Origin: Pseudomonas sp. SL4(2022)
GTDB lineage: Bacteria > Pseudomonadota > Gammaproteobacteria > Pseudomonadales > Pseudomonadaceae
Assembly: GCF_026625725.1 (NCBI RefSeq)
Contig: NZ_CP113060.1
Coordinates: 1,618,001-1,682,000 of the forward strand
Direction of reading: 5' to 3'
DNA length: 64,000 nt
The notes beneath the pieces are model-generated. The model did not search any database and was not told the DNA's origin. It was given only the letters and a program-made list of their open reading frames with translations. Shown piece by piece: positions 1 to 9,210 of this stretch; positions within the stretch are counted from its first letter, which is position 1; each line of letters opens with the position of its first letter. The translations under genes and the position numbers were made by a program.

Positions 1-855
1 ACGGGCGAAGGCAGGAATGATCGCACTGACCGCGCCGAACGCCGGCAGGATCATGATGTACACCTCGGGGTGACCGAAGAACCAGAACACATGCTGGAAC
101 AGCACTGGGTCACCGCCACCGGCAGCACTGAAGAAGCTGGTGCCGAAATGGATGTCCATCAGCATCATGGTTACGCAACCGGCCAGTACCGGCATGACCG
201 CGATCAGCAGAAAAGCGGTGATCAGCCAGGTCCAGACGAATAACGGCATTTTCATCAGCGTCATGCCGGGGGCGCGCAAGTTGAGGATGGTGGCGACCAC
301 GTTAATCGCCCCCATGATCGAACTGATACCCATCAGGTGCACGGCGAAGATAAAGAAGGTCACCGACTCCGGCGCGTAGGTGGTCGACAGCGGCGCATAG
401 AAGGTCCAGCCGAAGTTCGGTCCGCCGCCCTCCATGAACAACGTACTGACCAACATGCCGAACGCCGCTGGCAGTAGCCAGAAACTGAAGTTGTTCATCC
501 GCGGCAGGGCCATGTCCGGCGCGCCGATCATCAGCGGAATCATCCAGTTGGCCAGGCCGACAAACGCCGGCATCACCGCGCCAAAGACCATGATCAGGCC
601 GTGCATGGTGGTCATTTGGTTGAAGAATTCCGGCTGCACGATCTGCAGGCCCGGCTGGAACAGCTCGGCACGAATCACCATGGCCATGCTGCCACCCAGC
701 AGGAACATGGCGAAGCTGAACCACAAGTACATGGTGCCGATGTCTTTATGGTTGGTGGTCAACACCCAGCGCATCAGGCCTTTGGCCGGGCCGTGGTGAT
801 GGTCATGTCCGGCATGACCGTGGCCAGCGTGGCCCGGATCGATCACTGCACTCAT
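1..855 (-). CDS. ctaD: Cytochrome c oxidase subunit I (aa3 type), 3' part outside window
   Basis: This is the catalytic heme-copper subunit of an aa3-type terminal oxidase, which reduces O2 at the inner membrane and pumps protons. The reverse-strand reading starts with a His/Gly-rich N-terminus ([13 protein letters not shown]) and continues into transmembrane helices with the family signatures [17 protein letters not shown] (a heme a histidine) and the active-site FFGHPEVY (copper-B His cross-linked to Tyr). About 285 residues are present of the usual 520 to 530; the rest lies beyond base 1. The ATG at 855 has an AGGAGTAAGG Shine-Dalgarno and lies 4 nt after the coxB stop, so the two are co-transcribed. 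Start and identity are secure. Confidence 0.96.
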   Translation of the reverse strand, partial: MSAVIDPGHAGHGHAGHDHHHGPAKGLMRWVLTTNHKDIGTMYLWFSFAMFLLGGSMAMVIRAELFQPGLQIVQPEFFNQMTTMHGLIMVFGAVMPAFVGLANWMIPLMIGAPDMALPRMNNFSFWLLPAAFGMLVSTLFMEGGGPNFGWTFYAPLSTTYAPESVTFFIFAVHLMGISSIMGAINVVATILNLRAPGMTLMKMPLFVWTWLITAFLLIAVMPVLAGCVTMMLMDIHFGTSFFSAAGGGDPVLFQHVFWFFGHPEVYIMILPAFGAVSAIIPAFAR

Positions 856-859
856 GTCC

Positions 860-1984
860 TTACTCCTGAGCCTGTTTGAACGCGAGGATGTCTTTCGGCG
901 TGACCATGTCGCCTACCGCATTGCCCCAGGCGTTGCGTTCGTAGGTGATGATCGCGGCGATATCGACTTCCGAGAGTTGCTTGCCAAAAGCGGCCATCGA
1001 AGTGCCCGACTTGCCGTTGACCACGATGCCGATATGACCGGCCGCAGGTCCGGTAGCAATCGCCGAGCCTTTGAGTGCCGGGAACATAGGCGGCAGGCCT
1101 TCACCGGTTGGCTGGTGGCAGGATGCGCAGTTGGTCTGGTAGGACTTCTCGCCACGCGCCATCAGCTCGTCCATGGTCCACTCTTTAGTGGTCAGTTCAC
1201 GCTCAGCGGCCGCTGCCACCTTGCGCTCGGCGAGCCAGGCCGCGTAGTCCTCTTTCGACTTGGCTTCTACCACCACGGGCATAAAGCCGTGGTCCTTGCC
1301 GCACAACTCGGTGCATTGGCCACGGTAGATGCCCGGCTCGTCGATACGCGTCCAGGATTCGTTGATAAAACCAGGGATGGCGTCTTTCTTCACTGCCAGC
1401 GCCGGCACCCACCAAGAGTGGATGACGTCGGCGGCCGTGATCAGAAAGCGCACTTTGGTGCCGACCGGCACCACCAGCGGCTCGTCCACCTCGAGCAGGT
1501 AGTGCTCGCCTTTGGTGGCTTTGTTGTTGATCTGATCCTTGGGCGTGGTCAGGTTGCTGAAGAACTCGACGTCTTCACCCAGGTATTTGTAATGCCATTT
1601 CCATTGATAGCCCGTGACCTGAATATCCAGCTCGGATTCGCTGGAGTCGTAGATTTCGATCAAGGTCTTGGTGGCCGGTATGGCCATCAGCACCAGGATG
1701 ACCAGCGGAACGACGGTCCAGAGAATCTCGACCGTGGTGCTTTCGTGGAAGTGTGCCGGCTCCTGCCCCGTAGAGCGGCGATGGATAAGCATCGACCAGA
1801 ACATCACGCCGAATACGATCACACCGATCACGACGCAGATCCAGAAGATGGTCATGTGCAGATCAAAAACGGAGCGGCTGACCTCGGTGGCACCTGGCGC
1901 CATATTGACGCCCCAGCTGGCGTGTGCCGAGCTGAATACCAACCACAACAGGAGGCCCATCCAGACTCGTGGATGTCGCATCAT
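860..1984 (-). CDS. coxB: Cytochrome c oxidase subunit II with fused C-terminal cytochrome c domain
   Basis: This 374-residue subunit receives electrons from cytochrome c and passes them to subunit I. It has a signal peptide (about residues 1-22, ending SSAHA), two transmembrane helices (about 45-67 and 88-107), and a periplasmic cupredoxin domain with all CuA ligands in view: His189, then Cys224, Glu226, Cys228, His232 and Met235 in the [14 protein letters not shown] stretch. A cytochrome c domain follows, with heme motif CASCH at 286-290, making this the caa3-like form common in Pseudomonas. It is the first gene of the operon, with ctaD 4 nt downstream. Two adjacent ATG codons start the frame; the upstream one was taken. 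Confidence 0.96.
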   Translation of the reverse strand: MMRHPRVWMGLLLWLVFSSAHASWGVNMAPGATEVSRSVFDLHMTIFWICVVIGVIVFGVMFWSMLIHRRSTGQEPAHFHESTTVEILWTVVPLVILVLMAIPATKTLIEIYDSSESELDIQVTGYQWKWHYKYLGEDVEFFSNLTTPKDQINNKATKGEHYLLEVDEPLVVPVGTKVRFLITAADVIHSWWVPALAVKKDAIPGFINESWTRIDEPGIYRGQCTELCGKDHGFMPVVVEAKSKEDYAAWLAERKVAAAAERELTTKEWTMDELMARGEKSYQTNCASCHQPTGEGLPPMFPALKGSAIATGPAAGHIGIVVNGKSGTSMAAFGKQLSEVDIAAIITYERNAWGNAVGDMVTPKDILAFKQAQE

Positions 1985-2344
1985 TGCGGGTTCCCCTTAA
2001 TTTTTCTTGTTATCCGCCGAATCGGTCTTTGGCTGAGTAGTCACACATTTCCACGGTGAAAATGCCTGTGAAAACTGTTTCGCCGCTGCTAATTCGGAGT
2101 CATCAGGTACTGCCTTTCGAATTCGAGTATAGACACGGCCTCCCACCTGGCAACGCTGACGCTGAAATCAGGCAGCGACCCCAGAACCCTCTCTGAAAGC
2201 CGCGGAAATCGTGGGGACGGTAGAACTCGGCGATGGCTTATATAGCTGACTCGCATAACTGTTTAATAATTATGACAATCGAGTCTTAGCAAATGCGTTG
2301 AGCCAGCTAAGGTTCTCGCCCATGTCCTCATTTCAGGAGCAGTC
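1985..2344. other. Intergenic region between divergent coxB and a hypothetical gene
   Basis: This gap of about 360 bases must hold the promoters of both the cox operon (leftward) and the gene at 2345 (rightward). The stretch around 2235-2285 is AT-rich and could hold the rightward promoter. I see no convincing -35/-10 pair, RNA gene or terminator. Confidence 0.4.
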
Positions 2345-3001
2345 ATGAACATCGCCGCCTTGCAGCAACTGATTCAGCATGCCCAGCAACATGAAGCCAG
2401 CACGGGCCGACTGGCCGCACAGATGCGCCGCCACCTAGACCAGTTACACCCGTCCATTCGCCTGCCCAGTATTGATACCGACGGTGTGCTGTTGCGCTTT
2501 GTCAGCGCTTATATCGAGCAAGTACCGGAGCTGCTGCAGGCGGCCCAACAAGTAGCACGCGAAGCCGGAATCGAAGCGCAGATCAAGCCAGTACTGAAAG
2601 TGGCCGAGCAGTTCTTTCTGCAACCTCCGGCACTGATGAGCGGACATGATGGTTTGGAAGGATTGCTGGATGAGGCCTATCTGGCCCATCGCCTGGTCGA
2701 GGAAGTGAATGATCGCTATATCGCCCACCTGGGCGCACCGTTGATCCCGCTGGACACTACAGTGGCCAACCTGATTGCCCACCAACTGATTGGCGAAGCC
2801 TTTGCCAACCAGCTGGATGAGGCTGTGCACCATGCCGTCGACGGTATGCTCGACGATGCCAGTTTTGCCCTGGACTCGGTACAGGCCTACCGCGAGCGCC
2901 TGCACAATCCACAGACCGATGCGGCATGGCAACGCTGGCCGTGCCTGTCACGACAGCTCGGGGTTGAGCTGCAACTGGATGAAACCCGCGCGGCGGGATA
3001 G
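2345..3001 (+). CDS. Conserved hypothetical protein, helical, 218 aa
   Basis: The function is not recognised. The protein is acidic and almost certainly all-helical, rich in Gln, Ala and Leu, with no signal peptide, membrane segment or cysteine cluster. Its middle part (residues 100-165, LLDEAYLAHRLVEEVNDRY through EAVHHAVDGML) has regularly spaced acidic residues and histidines, but no motif I can name. The ATG has a clean AGGAG Shine-Dalgarno 6 nt upstream, and codon use matches the neighbouring housekeeping genes. It stands alone between the divergent cox operon and the convergent carbonic anhydrase. That it is expressed seems likely; what it does is open. Confidence 0.8.
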   Translation: MNIAALQQLIQHAQQHEASTGRLAAQMRRHLDQLHPSIRLPSIDTDGVLLRFVSAYIEQVPELLQAAQQVAREAGIEAQIKPVLKVAEQFFLQPPALMSGHDGLEGLLDEAYLAHRLVEEVNDRYIAHLGAPLIPLDTTVANLIAHQLIGEAFANQLDEAVHHAVDGMLDDASFALDSVQAYRERLHNPQTDAAWQRWPCLSRQLGVELQLDETRAAG

Positions 3002-3030
3002 CAGGCCTTCACCCCTCGCGCGGTGGCTGA

Positions 3031-3759
3031 CTAGCTGCTCGGCAGATAGCGCGCACGGGGGGTGGCCATCGGCAGCGGGCCGTCGCCGATCAATCGGAAC
3101 TCACCTTTCACCGCGTCGTACGCTTTGATCTCGCTGGTTTCGATGTCATACACCCAGCCGTGGATAAACAGCTGGCCGCTGGCCACCCGTGCCGCCACCG
3201 ATGGGTGGGTGCACAGGTGATTGAGCTGGGCCACCACATTCTCCTCGGTGAGAATACCCAGCCTGTCATGGCCTTCACAGCCGCAGTTCGCCTCGACCAC
3301 CTTGAGCGCCACTTCGCTGTGACGCAGCCAGGCCTTCACCGTCGGCATGCTCTCCAGGGTCTCGGGGGCCAATACGGCCTTCATCGCACCGCAGTCAGAG
3401 TGGCCGCACACGATGATGTGTTGCACGCCCAACGCCAGCACCGCGTACTCGATGGCGGTGGACACCCCACCCATCATCTGCCCGTAGGCCGGCACCACGT
3501 TGCCAACATTGCGGTTGACGAACAGGTCGCCAGGCGAGCTTTGCGTGATCAACTCCGGCACCACCCGCGAGTCGGCGCAGGTGATAAACATTGCGCGCGG
3601 GTTCTGCGCAGTGGCGAGCTTTTTGAACAGGTCTTCCTGCTGCGGAAATATTTCGCTGCGAAAGCGCTTGAAACCATCAAAGATGATCTGCAAGGCTTCC
3701 TCGGCACTCTCAGTACCTGTGCGCCCTTGCAGCGGGATCAACTGATGCTTGTATGGCAT
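3031..3759 (-). CDS. can: Beta-class carbonic anhydrase
   Basis: The enzyme interconverts CO2 and bicarbonate in the cytoplasm. The 242-residue protein carries the beta-class zinc site in order: Cys61-Ala-Asp63-Ser-Arg65 and His120-Ser-Asp-Cys123-Gly. Asp63 and Arg65 form the catalytic dyad. The glycine-rich stretch NRNVGNVVP (82-90) between the two ligand blocks is also typical. Length is slightly above the family's usual 200 to 230 because of a polar C-terminal tail. The start is the ATG at 3759 with a GAGG upstream. It is a single-gene unit; a candidate terminator for the next leftward gene lies just upstream of it. Confidence 0.95.
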   Translation of the reverse strand: MPYKHQLIPLQGRTGTESAEEALQIIFDGFKRFRSEIFPQQEDLFKKLATAQNPRAMFITCADSRVVPELITQSSPGDLFVNRNVGNVVPAYGQMMGGVSTAIEYAVLALGVQHIIVCGHSDCGAMKAVLAPETLESMPTVKAWLRHSEVALKVVEANCGCEGHDRLGILTEENVVAQLNHLCTHPSVAARVASGQLFIHGWVYDIETSEIKAYDAVKGEFRLIGDGPLPMATPRARYLPSS

Positions 3760-3780
3760 GTTTGCGACCTCTGAACCTGA

Positions 3781-3811
3781 AAAAACCTGCTAAAGCGACA
3801 GCCAAGCAGGC
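3781..3811 (-). terminator. Candidate intrinsic terminator of the radical SAM gene
   Basis: On the minus strand a 6-bp stem (CCTGCT...AGCAGG, 13-nt loop) is followed by six T. It lies 60 nt beyond the radical SAM stop. The short stem and wide loop make it a modest candidate. Confidence 0.45.
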
Positions 3812-3870
3812 TGGCAAGTCACATGCCAAGTGTCACTGGCGCAGGCGCTGACGGCAACCTTGCACGCCTG

Positions 3871-4929
3871 TTACAGCAGCGCCAGCTGGCCACCCGGCGG
3901 ACAGAAGCGCGTGCAGTCCAGGTTGAACGCCTCGCGTCGATTCAGACCCAGGCGCTTGCTGGCCAGGGCAAAGCGTTGCGCGAGCAATTCGGCAAACGCC
4001 CCTTCACCGCGAAAACGCTGACCGAAACGGCTGTCATACAGCGCACCGCCCCGGCTCTGCCGGATCAGGCTGAGCACATGCTCGGCGCGCTGCGGATAAT
4101 GCGCCTGCAACCACTCATCGAATAACGGCGCCACTTCACGTGGCAGGCGCAGCAGCATGTAATTGGCGCTCTGCGCGCCGGCCTCCTTGGCCGCTGCCAG
4201 CAAGTGCTCCAGCTCCATGTCGTTGATCATCGGGATCATGGGCGAACACAGCACACCAACCGGAATACGGTTGTCACGCAGCACGCGAATCGCCCGTAGG
4301 CGCGCTGCCGGCGCAGCGGCGCGCGGCTCCATGATGCGTTTGAGTTCGTCATCCAGGGTGGTCAGGCTGATCATTACCGCCACCAGCCGCTGCTGCGCCA
4401 GCTCAGTAAGCAGATCGAGGTCACGCAGAATCAACGAACCCTTGGTAACGATGGTGACCGGGTGACGGTAGTCAAGCAGCACCTTGAGGCTGTTGCGCGT
4501 CAGCAGGTGCTGACGCTCGATCGGTTGATAAGGATCGGTGTTGGAACCCAGGTTGATCGGCGCACAGACATAACCAGGCTTGCTCAGTTGCTGTTCAAGC
4601 AGCGCCACGGCGTTGGTCTTGGCGATCAGCTTGGTTTCGAAATCCAGCCCCGGCGACAGATCCCAGTAGGCGTGACTGGGCCTGGCATAACAATAAATGC
4701 AACCATGTTCACAGCCACGGTAGGGATTGAGCGAGCGGTCGAAGGGCAAGTCCGGCGACTGGTTGCGGGTGATGATGCTTTTTGCGGTTTCGCTGCGCAC
4801 CTCGGTTGCCCGGCTGGGCGGCACCTCCTGAAACCAGCCGTCATCGCTGGCGATAATGCGCTGCGGCGCAAAACGGTTATGTGGATTACTGGCGGTCCCG
4901 CGACCGCGCGGCGGCAAAGAAACGGACAT
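3871..4929 (-). CDS. PA0069-family radical SAM protein
   Basis: This 352-residue protein belongs to the radical SAM family related to P. aeruginosa PA0069 (loosely SplB-like). The [4Fe-4S] cluster motif is CEHGCIYC at residues 73-80, following the usual N-terminal extension. Downstream blocks NLGSNTDPYQPIE and VTKGSLILRD are typical of this subfamily. The substrate is unknown. A textbook LexA box sits 18 nt upstream of the start codon, so the gene should be induced by DNA damage, in line with PA0069 being listed in the SOS regulon of P. aeruginosa as I recall it. The ATG at 4929 has a GGAG 7 to 8 nt upstream. A DNA-repair role is inference. Confidence 0.92.
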   Translation of the reverse strand: MSVSLPPRGRGTASNPHNRFAPQRIIASDDGWFQEVPPSRATEVRSETAKSIITRNQSPDLPFDRSLNPYRGCEHGCIYCYARPSHAYWDLSPGLDFETKLIAKTNAVALLEQQLSKPGYVCAPINLGSNTDPYQPIERQHLLTRNSLKVLLDYRHPVTIVTKGSLILRDLDLLTELAQQRLVAVMISLTTLDDELKRIMEPRAAAPAARLRAIRVLRDNRIPVGVLCSPMIPMINDMELEHLLAAAKEAGAQSANYMLLRLPREVAPLFDEWLQAHYPQRAEHVLSLIRQSRGGALYDSRFGQRFRGEGAFAELLAQRFALASKRLGLNRREAFNLDCTRFCPPGGQLALL

Positions 4930-4946
4930 GGGCTGGCTCCATAAAT

Positions 4947-4966
4947 TACTGTATATAAATACAGTA
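4947..4966 (-). promoter_or_regulatory. LexA (SOS) box of the radical SAM gene
   Basis: The sequence TACTGTATATAAATACAGTA is a near-perfect palindrome fitting the LexA consensus CTG-N10-CAG with the preferred AT-rich centre. It overlaps where the promoter must lie, 18 nt upstream of the ATG at 4929, so bound LexA would block transcription. Confidence 0.9.
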
Positions 4967-5021
4967 ATTTATAAGCATCACCAAGCTTCGAGCGTCCGCC
5001 CGCCCTTTCCTGGGATATGCA

Positions 5022-5930
5022 TCAGCCAGCCACCAGTAGCAACAACAGCGGCAAGCTGGCCGCCGCCAGCAGGGTTTGCAGGGTGATGATACCGGCCATC
5101 AGTTGGCTCTCACCGCCCAGCTGACGGGTCAGTACATAGGCAGTAGGCGCGGTTGGCAGGGCAAAGAACAACACCAACACCGTGCTTTCCATCGCCGGTA
5201 AATGCAGACCATCGGCGACCAGCCAGGCCAGCAAGGGCATGCCCAGCAGACGCAGCAGGCTGTTCCACCCCAGGGCCGGAATCTCGCCGCCCAACTGCTC
5301 CGGTTTCAGCGCCGCACCGACACAGAGCAGACCCAGCGGCAGGCTCGCGGCTGCCAGCAGGCTAAGCAGACGGTCACTGCCGCCCGGCAGGCCAAGGCCA
5401 CTGAGGTTGACCAGCGCGCCGCCCAGGCAGGCTAGGATCAACGGATTCTTCAGGATCGGCAGCAACAGTCTGCGCGCACTGACGCCACGCTCGGCTGTCA
5501 GCGACCAGACGGACAGCACATTCACCGTCGGCACCATCAGGGCGAGCATGATGGCCGCCAGGGTCAGGCCTTCTTGGCCAAACAGGCTGCCCACCGCCGC
5601 CAAGCCGAGATAGGTATTGAAACGCAGAATGCCTTGGCTGAACGCGCCAAAACGCCCTGCAGGCCAACCCCGCACCCGTCGCACCAGCAACAGCGCCAGC
5701 CAGGCAATACCCAGCGCCAGCAGCACCGCCAAACCTAGGCGCGGCAACGCCGGATTATCCAGCGGCGCCGTCGCCAGGCTGCTGAACAGCAGCGCCGGGA
5801 ACAGTATGAAATAGTTCAGCCGCTCAGCACCCGGCCAAAACGCCTCATTGGGGAACGCCCAGCGACGCAGGTAACAGCCTGCAACGATCAGGGCAAACAA
5901 TGGCCACAAGGCCAACAACAGTTCGGTCAC
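5022..5930 (-). CDS. AEC-family auxin-efflux-carrier-like transporter
   Basis: This is a 302-residue inner-membrane protein with about ten hydrophobic segments spread over its whole length, typical of the AEC/malonate-malate permease family (PF03547). The N-terminal helix (LLLALWPLFALIVAGCYLRR) and the C-terminal stretch with LPTAPTAYVLTRQLGG, a conserved helix-break block, support the assignment. Substrate cannot be read from sequence; family members carry organic acids or related compounds. The start ATG at 5930 follows a Gly/Pro-coding stretch with a GGGG-type Shine-Dalgarno. It is transcribed alone, head-to-head with the GFA gene at 6040. Confidence 0.88.
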   Translation of the reverse strand: MTELLLALWPLFALIVAGCYLRRWAFPNEAFWPGAERLNYFILFPALLFSSLATAPLDNPALPRLGLAVLLALGIAWLALLLVRRVRGWPAGRFGAFSQGILRFNTYLGLAAVGSLFGQEGLTLAAIMLALMVPTVNVLSVWSLTAERGVSARRLLLPILKNPLILACLGGALVNLSGLGLPGGSDRLLSLLAAASLPLGLLCVGAALKPEQLGGEIPALGWNSLLRLLGMPLLAWLVADGLHLPAMESTVLVLFFALPTAPTAYVLTRQLGGESQLMAGIITLQTLLAAASLPLLLLLVAG

Positions 5931-6039
5931 GGGAGCCCCCGGCGGTGGTCAGCGCTCATCTTGGTCAGCCCTATCGCGTGACGCAAGGCCGATGTCGGGA
6001 TTAGGCTAATTGACCTGAGCATCCCGACGAGGACGTCCT

Positions 6040-6444
6040 ATGTCTGCTCTCCATCAGGGCGGTTGCCACTGCGGTGCCTTGCGTTATGCGTTCAGCGCGC
6101 CGCTACGCGACATTGCCCACTGTCATTGCTCGATCTGCCGACGCAGCACGGGCGGCATCGTCACGACCTGGATCAGCGTGCCGCAGACGAGCTTTCGCTG
6201 GTTGGCCGGCAGGCCGCGCGAGTACGCCTCGTCAGCCAGTTGCACACGTTATTTCTGTGGGCAATGCGGCGCGCATCTGGCGTTGCTCACCCAGCTCAGT
6301 CCGGAGACCCTGGATGTAACCGTCGCTACGCTGGACGAGCCTGAACTGGCCCCGGCGGATCGGCATATCTGGGTGCAAAGCCGCCTGCCCTGGCTGCACC
6401 TCGACCCGCAGCTGCCCGAGGAAGACCAGGAAATCATGGGCTAG
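6040..6444 (+). CDS. GFA-family zinc protein (S-(hydroxymethyl)glutathione synthase-like)
   Basis: This 134-residue protein of the GFA family (PF04828) is a small beta-rich fold binding two zinc ions. The cysteine motifs are in order: GGCHCGALRY (about residues 8-17), HCHCSICRR (28-36) and FCGQCGAHL (73-81). The founding member promotes the glutathione-formaldehyde adduct, but most paralogues have no proven activity, so the reaction here is uncertain. The start has a GAGGACGT Shine-Dalgarno. The stop overlaps the convergent Lnb-like gene by 4 bases. Confidence 0.9.
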   Translation: MSALHQGGCHCGALRYAFSAPLRDIAHCHCSICRRSTGGIVTTWISVPQTSFRWLAGRPREYASSASCTRYFCGQCGAHLALLTQLSPETLDVTVATLDEPELAPADRHIWVQSRLPWLHLDPQLPEEDQEIMG

Positions 6445-8393
6445 GGCAACTGCAGGCCGCCGCCGGATTTATGCAGGGCACGCAGATGCGCACCCAGTTG
6501 CGTCAGGTTGGTTTCAGTGGCTTGCATCTCGGCCAAACGAGCCGGCTCCAGCAGAGTGCGCACTTCTTGGTCGAGGTTGTCACTGAGCTGGCGCAATTGC
6601 TGCTGGCGCGCCTGGCTTTGGGTTTCCAGTCGCTGCCATTCGGCGCGCTGCGGCAGGCCGTAGCCGCCTTCGAGCAATTCCGCCGGGCGACTGAGAAAAC
6701 CGCTGTTGGCGAGGATCTGCTGCAACGCACCACCGGCCTTGTTCAGCGTGGGATCAACACCATCACGGCCACTGAGGTAACGGCGCTTGAGCTCATCCTG
6801 AGCCAATAGCAGTTGCCGACGCAGTGCCGCCTGCTCGAGCAGCAGCAGGGCCGCGCTGGTGCGCAGATCGGCGCGAGCAAACCAGGGCTGACGCTGCTCC
6901 GCCGGTAAGGCCAGCCAGTCCTCGACTTGGGTCTGTTCAATCGGCAGCTGTGCCTGCAGCACACTGAACATGGCCTGGTAACGGTCACGGAACGAGTCGA
7001 AGCGATAGCCCAGACGCAATGCCTCGGCATCGTCAGCCAGTACGCTGCGGTCGGCCAGACCACGCGCCACCAGGGTGTCGAGCAGGCCATTGGGCATGAT
7101 GCTGTCGAGCGCGTGCAGACGCGGATGCTGAGTACCACTGCGCAGCAGCTTGAGGGTTTCCACAGCACAGTTGTTGGAAAGGAACCAGTAGTCGCCGTCA
7201 TAGCTCCAGTGTTGCTCGACGGCGCGGGTCACCAAATGCTCCAACTGCACACGGTTCAGCCTGAGCGGCACCGAGGCCAGGCTGCGCAGCTCCACCTTGG
7301 TGTATTCCTCGATCACCTGCTCCAGTGGCAGCACAAACAGCCGCGAAGGGTAGGCACCCGTCAGGCCATCCCAACTGGACAACTGCACATCACCAACAAA
7401 GGCCCGATAGGACAGCACCAGGTGCTCCTGCAGATCCAGCCGACAGTCCGGCCCCAGCGGCCGACCAGGCGCGCAGATGACCAGGCGCAACATGCTGTGG
7501 CCCCAACGGCTGGCCAGTGCATCGTTGGCTTCGGCCAGCAGGTAATCCACCTGATACACCCGCTGCGGGTCGATACTGCCCAGCGGCTGGCGAGCGAAGT
7601 CGCGCCCGGCATTCAGGTAGGCCAAGCCTTCAGCGCAAGGCTGCTGATTCGCCGGCGTCCAGGCGAAATGCGCGCTCATGTAGCGTGCCAACGAAGGCCG
7701 GCGACAGGCGTAGCTGGGGTCGAGGAGGAAATACTCCGTGTTGACGGCGAGAAACTCGCGTGGGTTGCTCAGTTCGTAGCTATCCGGGCTGCGCGCGACC
7801 TGATGATTGTCCTGCTCGCGCGTACCACGCCGGCCGACCTGCTGCGGCCAGCCGGCCAGGTCGAGCAGCAGCGGATCATCACTCAGGGTAAAGCGCCGCG
7901 CCGTCTGTCCCCGACAGTAATCCGGCAGGCCAACAGCACCCAGGCTCTGCTCGCGCTGACGGCACTGGTGTTGCAGTTGCCGCTCTACCTGCGGCCAGAG
8001 CTGGGCGCGGTCATAGAGATGGGTAATTTCGTGCAGCACCGTCGCCAACAATTCGCGGCGCACAGTGCCATGAGGACGTGAGGTCAGGGTGGTGGTGCGA
8101 CTGCCGTCGCTTAACCCAGGCAGCAACGCGCTATTCAGTTCAATGCCGCTGAAACGCCCGGCGCGGCCATACACCTGCGCAGGCAGATTGCGCCAACGCA
8201 CGCTCACGCGACGGTCGAGTTGCTGCTTGAGGCGTGGCGGCAAAGCGGCCAAGGCGTCTTGCAGCAGTTGCTGGCTAGCCTGGCGCTCAGCAGGACTGAG
8301 TTCGGCATCCGTGAGTTGCAGGCGCAACTCGGCTTGGCTACAGGTGCTGGCCAGTAACGCCAACCCAAGCAGCCAGGTACGCGACCAACTCAC
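6441..8393 (-). CDS. Large periplasmic Lnb/DUF4105 protein with N-terminal HExxH motif
   Basis: A 650-residue exported protein (signal peptide about 1-21, ending CSQA). Two parts are visible. The N-terminal half contains a zincin signature, HEITH at 121-125, with a downstream NPREFLAVNTEYF block (209-221) that could supply the third zinc ligand. The second half is the DUF4105/Lnb domain, with RWGHSMLRL (His298) and the SNNC block (Cys408); in Bacteroides Lnb the equivalent His and Cys belong to the lipoprotein N-acylation active site. The C-terminal 150 residues are Gln/Leu-rich and probably coiled. Its start overlaps the upstream DUF2388 gene by 4 nt, showing translational coupling. Whether the Pseudomonas protein acylates lipoproteins is not known. 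Confidence 0.85.
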   Translation of the reverse strand: MSWSRTWLLGLALLASTCSQAELRLQLTDAELSPAERQASQQLLQDALAALPPRLKQQLDRRVSVRWRNLPAQVYGRAGRFSGIELNSALLPGLSDGSRTTTLTSRPHGTVRRELLATVLHEITHLYDRAQLWPQVERQLQHQCRQREQSLGAVGLPDYCRGQTARRFTLSDDPLLLDLAGWPQQVGRRGTREQDNHQVARSPDSYELSNPREFLAVNTEYFLLDPSYACRRPSLARYMSAHFAWTPANQQPCAEGLAYLNAGRDFARQPLGSIDPQRVYQVDYLLAEANDALASRWGHSMLRLVICAPGRPLGPDCRLDLQEHLVLSYRAFVGDVQLSSWDGLTGAYPSRLFVLPLEQVIEEYTKVELRSLASVPLRLNRVQLEHLVTRAVEQHWSYDGDYWFLSNNCAVETLKLLRSGTQHPRLHALDSIMPNGLLDTLVARGLADRSVLADDAEALRLGYRFDSFRDRYQAMFSVLQAQLPIEQTQVEDWLALPAEQRQPWFARADLRTSAALLLLEQAALRRQLLLAQDELKRRYLSGRDGVDPTLNKAGGALQQILANSGFLSRPAELLEGGYGLPQRAEWQRLETQSQARQQQLRQLSDNLDQEVRTLLEPARLAEMQATETNLTQLGAHLRALHKSGGGLQLP

Positions 8394-8710
8394 AGCGCCA
8401 GGATGGCTTCGGCCAGTACCAGATCGGAAGCGCTCTGCGCTTCAGGCACGTGGCTACGAATGATGCCGATGGCCGCTTCCAGCTGGGCACCACGGAACTG
8501 CCCTTGGCTGGCAACAAAGCTGGCCGCATCGTCACGCGCCGCGAGCACGACTTTCGAATCACGAATGGACGTGGTGGTATCCGAGGTGAAATCGAAGGAA
8601 CGATCCAGCGCACGCACGATGATATTGCTGGTCGCCACCAGGGTTTGCGCCTGTGCGGTGGCACTGAGCAGTACAGCTGCAACCAGGGTACTGAGCAAGA
8701 TAGGGCGCAT
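8390..8710 (-). CDS. DUF2388 small exported protein (copy 1)
   Basis: This 106-residue protein has a signal peptide (MRPILLSTLVAAVLLSATAQA) and a mature part of about 85 residues of the DUF2388 family, known mainly from Pseudomonas. Family blocks seen: SNIIVRALDRSFDFTSDTT, KVVLAARDDAASFVASQG, LEAAIG. The chosen ATG is the one 6 nt after a GGAG; the longer frame would need a TTG start inside the Shine-Dalgarno. The stop overlaps the start of the Lnb-like gene, so the two are translated together and probably act together in the periplasm. Function is unknown. Confidence 0.88.
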   Translation of the reverse strand: MRPILLSTLVAAVLLSATAQAQTLVATSNIIVRALDRSFDFTSDTTTSIRDSKVVLAARDDAASFVASQGQFRGAQLEAAIGIIRSHVPEAQSASDLVLAEAILAL

Positions 8711-8812
8711 ATGCATCTCCAAAAATCAGCCATTCCGTCGGATGGGCCTGCTTAGACGGGCAGTGTGCCGCACAGTTCCACCAGCGCTTCTGGCCAAGCG
8801 CTGGCGGCGCGT

Positions 8813-9130
8813 TCAAAGGCTGAGGATTGCCGTCGCCAGCTGCATGTCGTCGCCCTGCAGCGTCGGTACCTGCTGACGGATATGCTGCAGAGCGGCCTCC
8901 AGGTGCACTCCACGGATGTTGCCCTGGCTGGCGACAAACGCAGCGGCGTCATCGCGCGCGACCAGCACAATCTTGTCATCGGTAAAAGACGAGGACACAT
9001 CGGAGATCGCTTCCGAGGTCGCCCCAATCGCTCCCACCACCGCATCGGTGGTAACCACAAAGCTGGTCGCGCCAGCCGTGCCTGCCAGAGCCATTAATGC
9101 AGCAAGGCTCAAGGTCTTTATCACATTCAT
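8813..9130 (-). CDS. DUF2388 small exported protein (copy 2)
   Basis: A 105-residue paralogue of the neighbouring DUF2388 gene. It has a signal peptide (about 1-21, ending AGTAGA) and shares the core KIVLVARDDAAAFVASQGNIRG and LEAALQHIRQQVP with copy 1. An ATG with AGGAG 7 nt upstream fixes the start; the alternative GTG two codons earlier is too close to the Shine-Dalgarno. It precedes copy 1 by about 100 nt on the same strand, so the order DUF2388, DUF2388, Lnb-like reads as one operon. Function is unknown. Confidence 0.87.
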   Translation of the reverse strand: MNVIKTLSLAALMALAGTAGATSFVVTTDAVVGAIGATSEAISDVSSSFTDDKIVLVARDDAAAFVASQGNIRGVHLEAALQHIRQQVPTLQGDDMQLATAILSL

Positions 9131-9210
9131 ATCCACACTCCTGAAAATGGCCCAACAGACAGGCTGGGTTCAGTGTAGACCCCGGCTGTGCGGGTTGGTT
9201 GCCCGGCGGC

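Noticed and set aside
854..2059. 401-codon frame opposite coxB
   Set aside because: It is antisense to a clear coxB with all metal ligands; the translated sequence is Arg/His/Asp-rich with no domain. The high GC content produces many such shadows.
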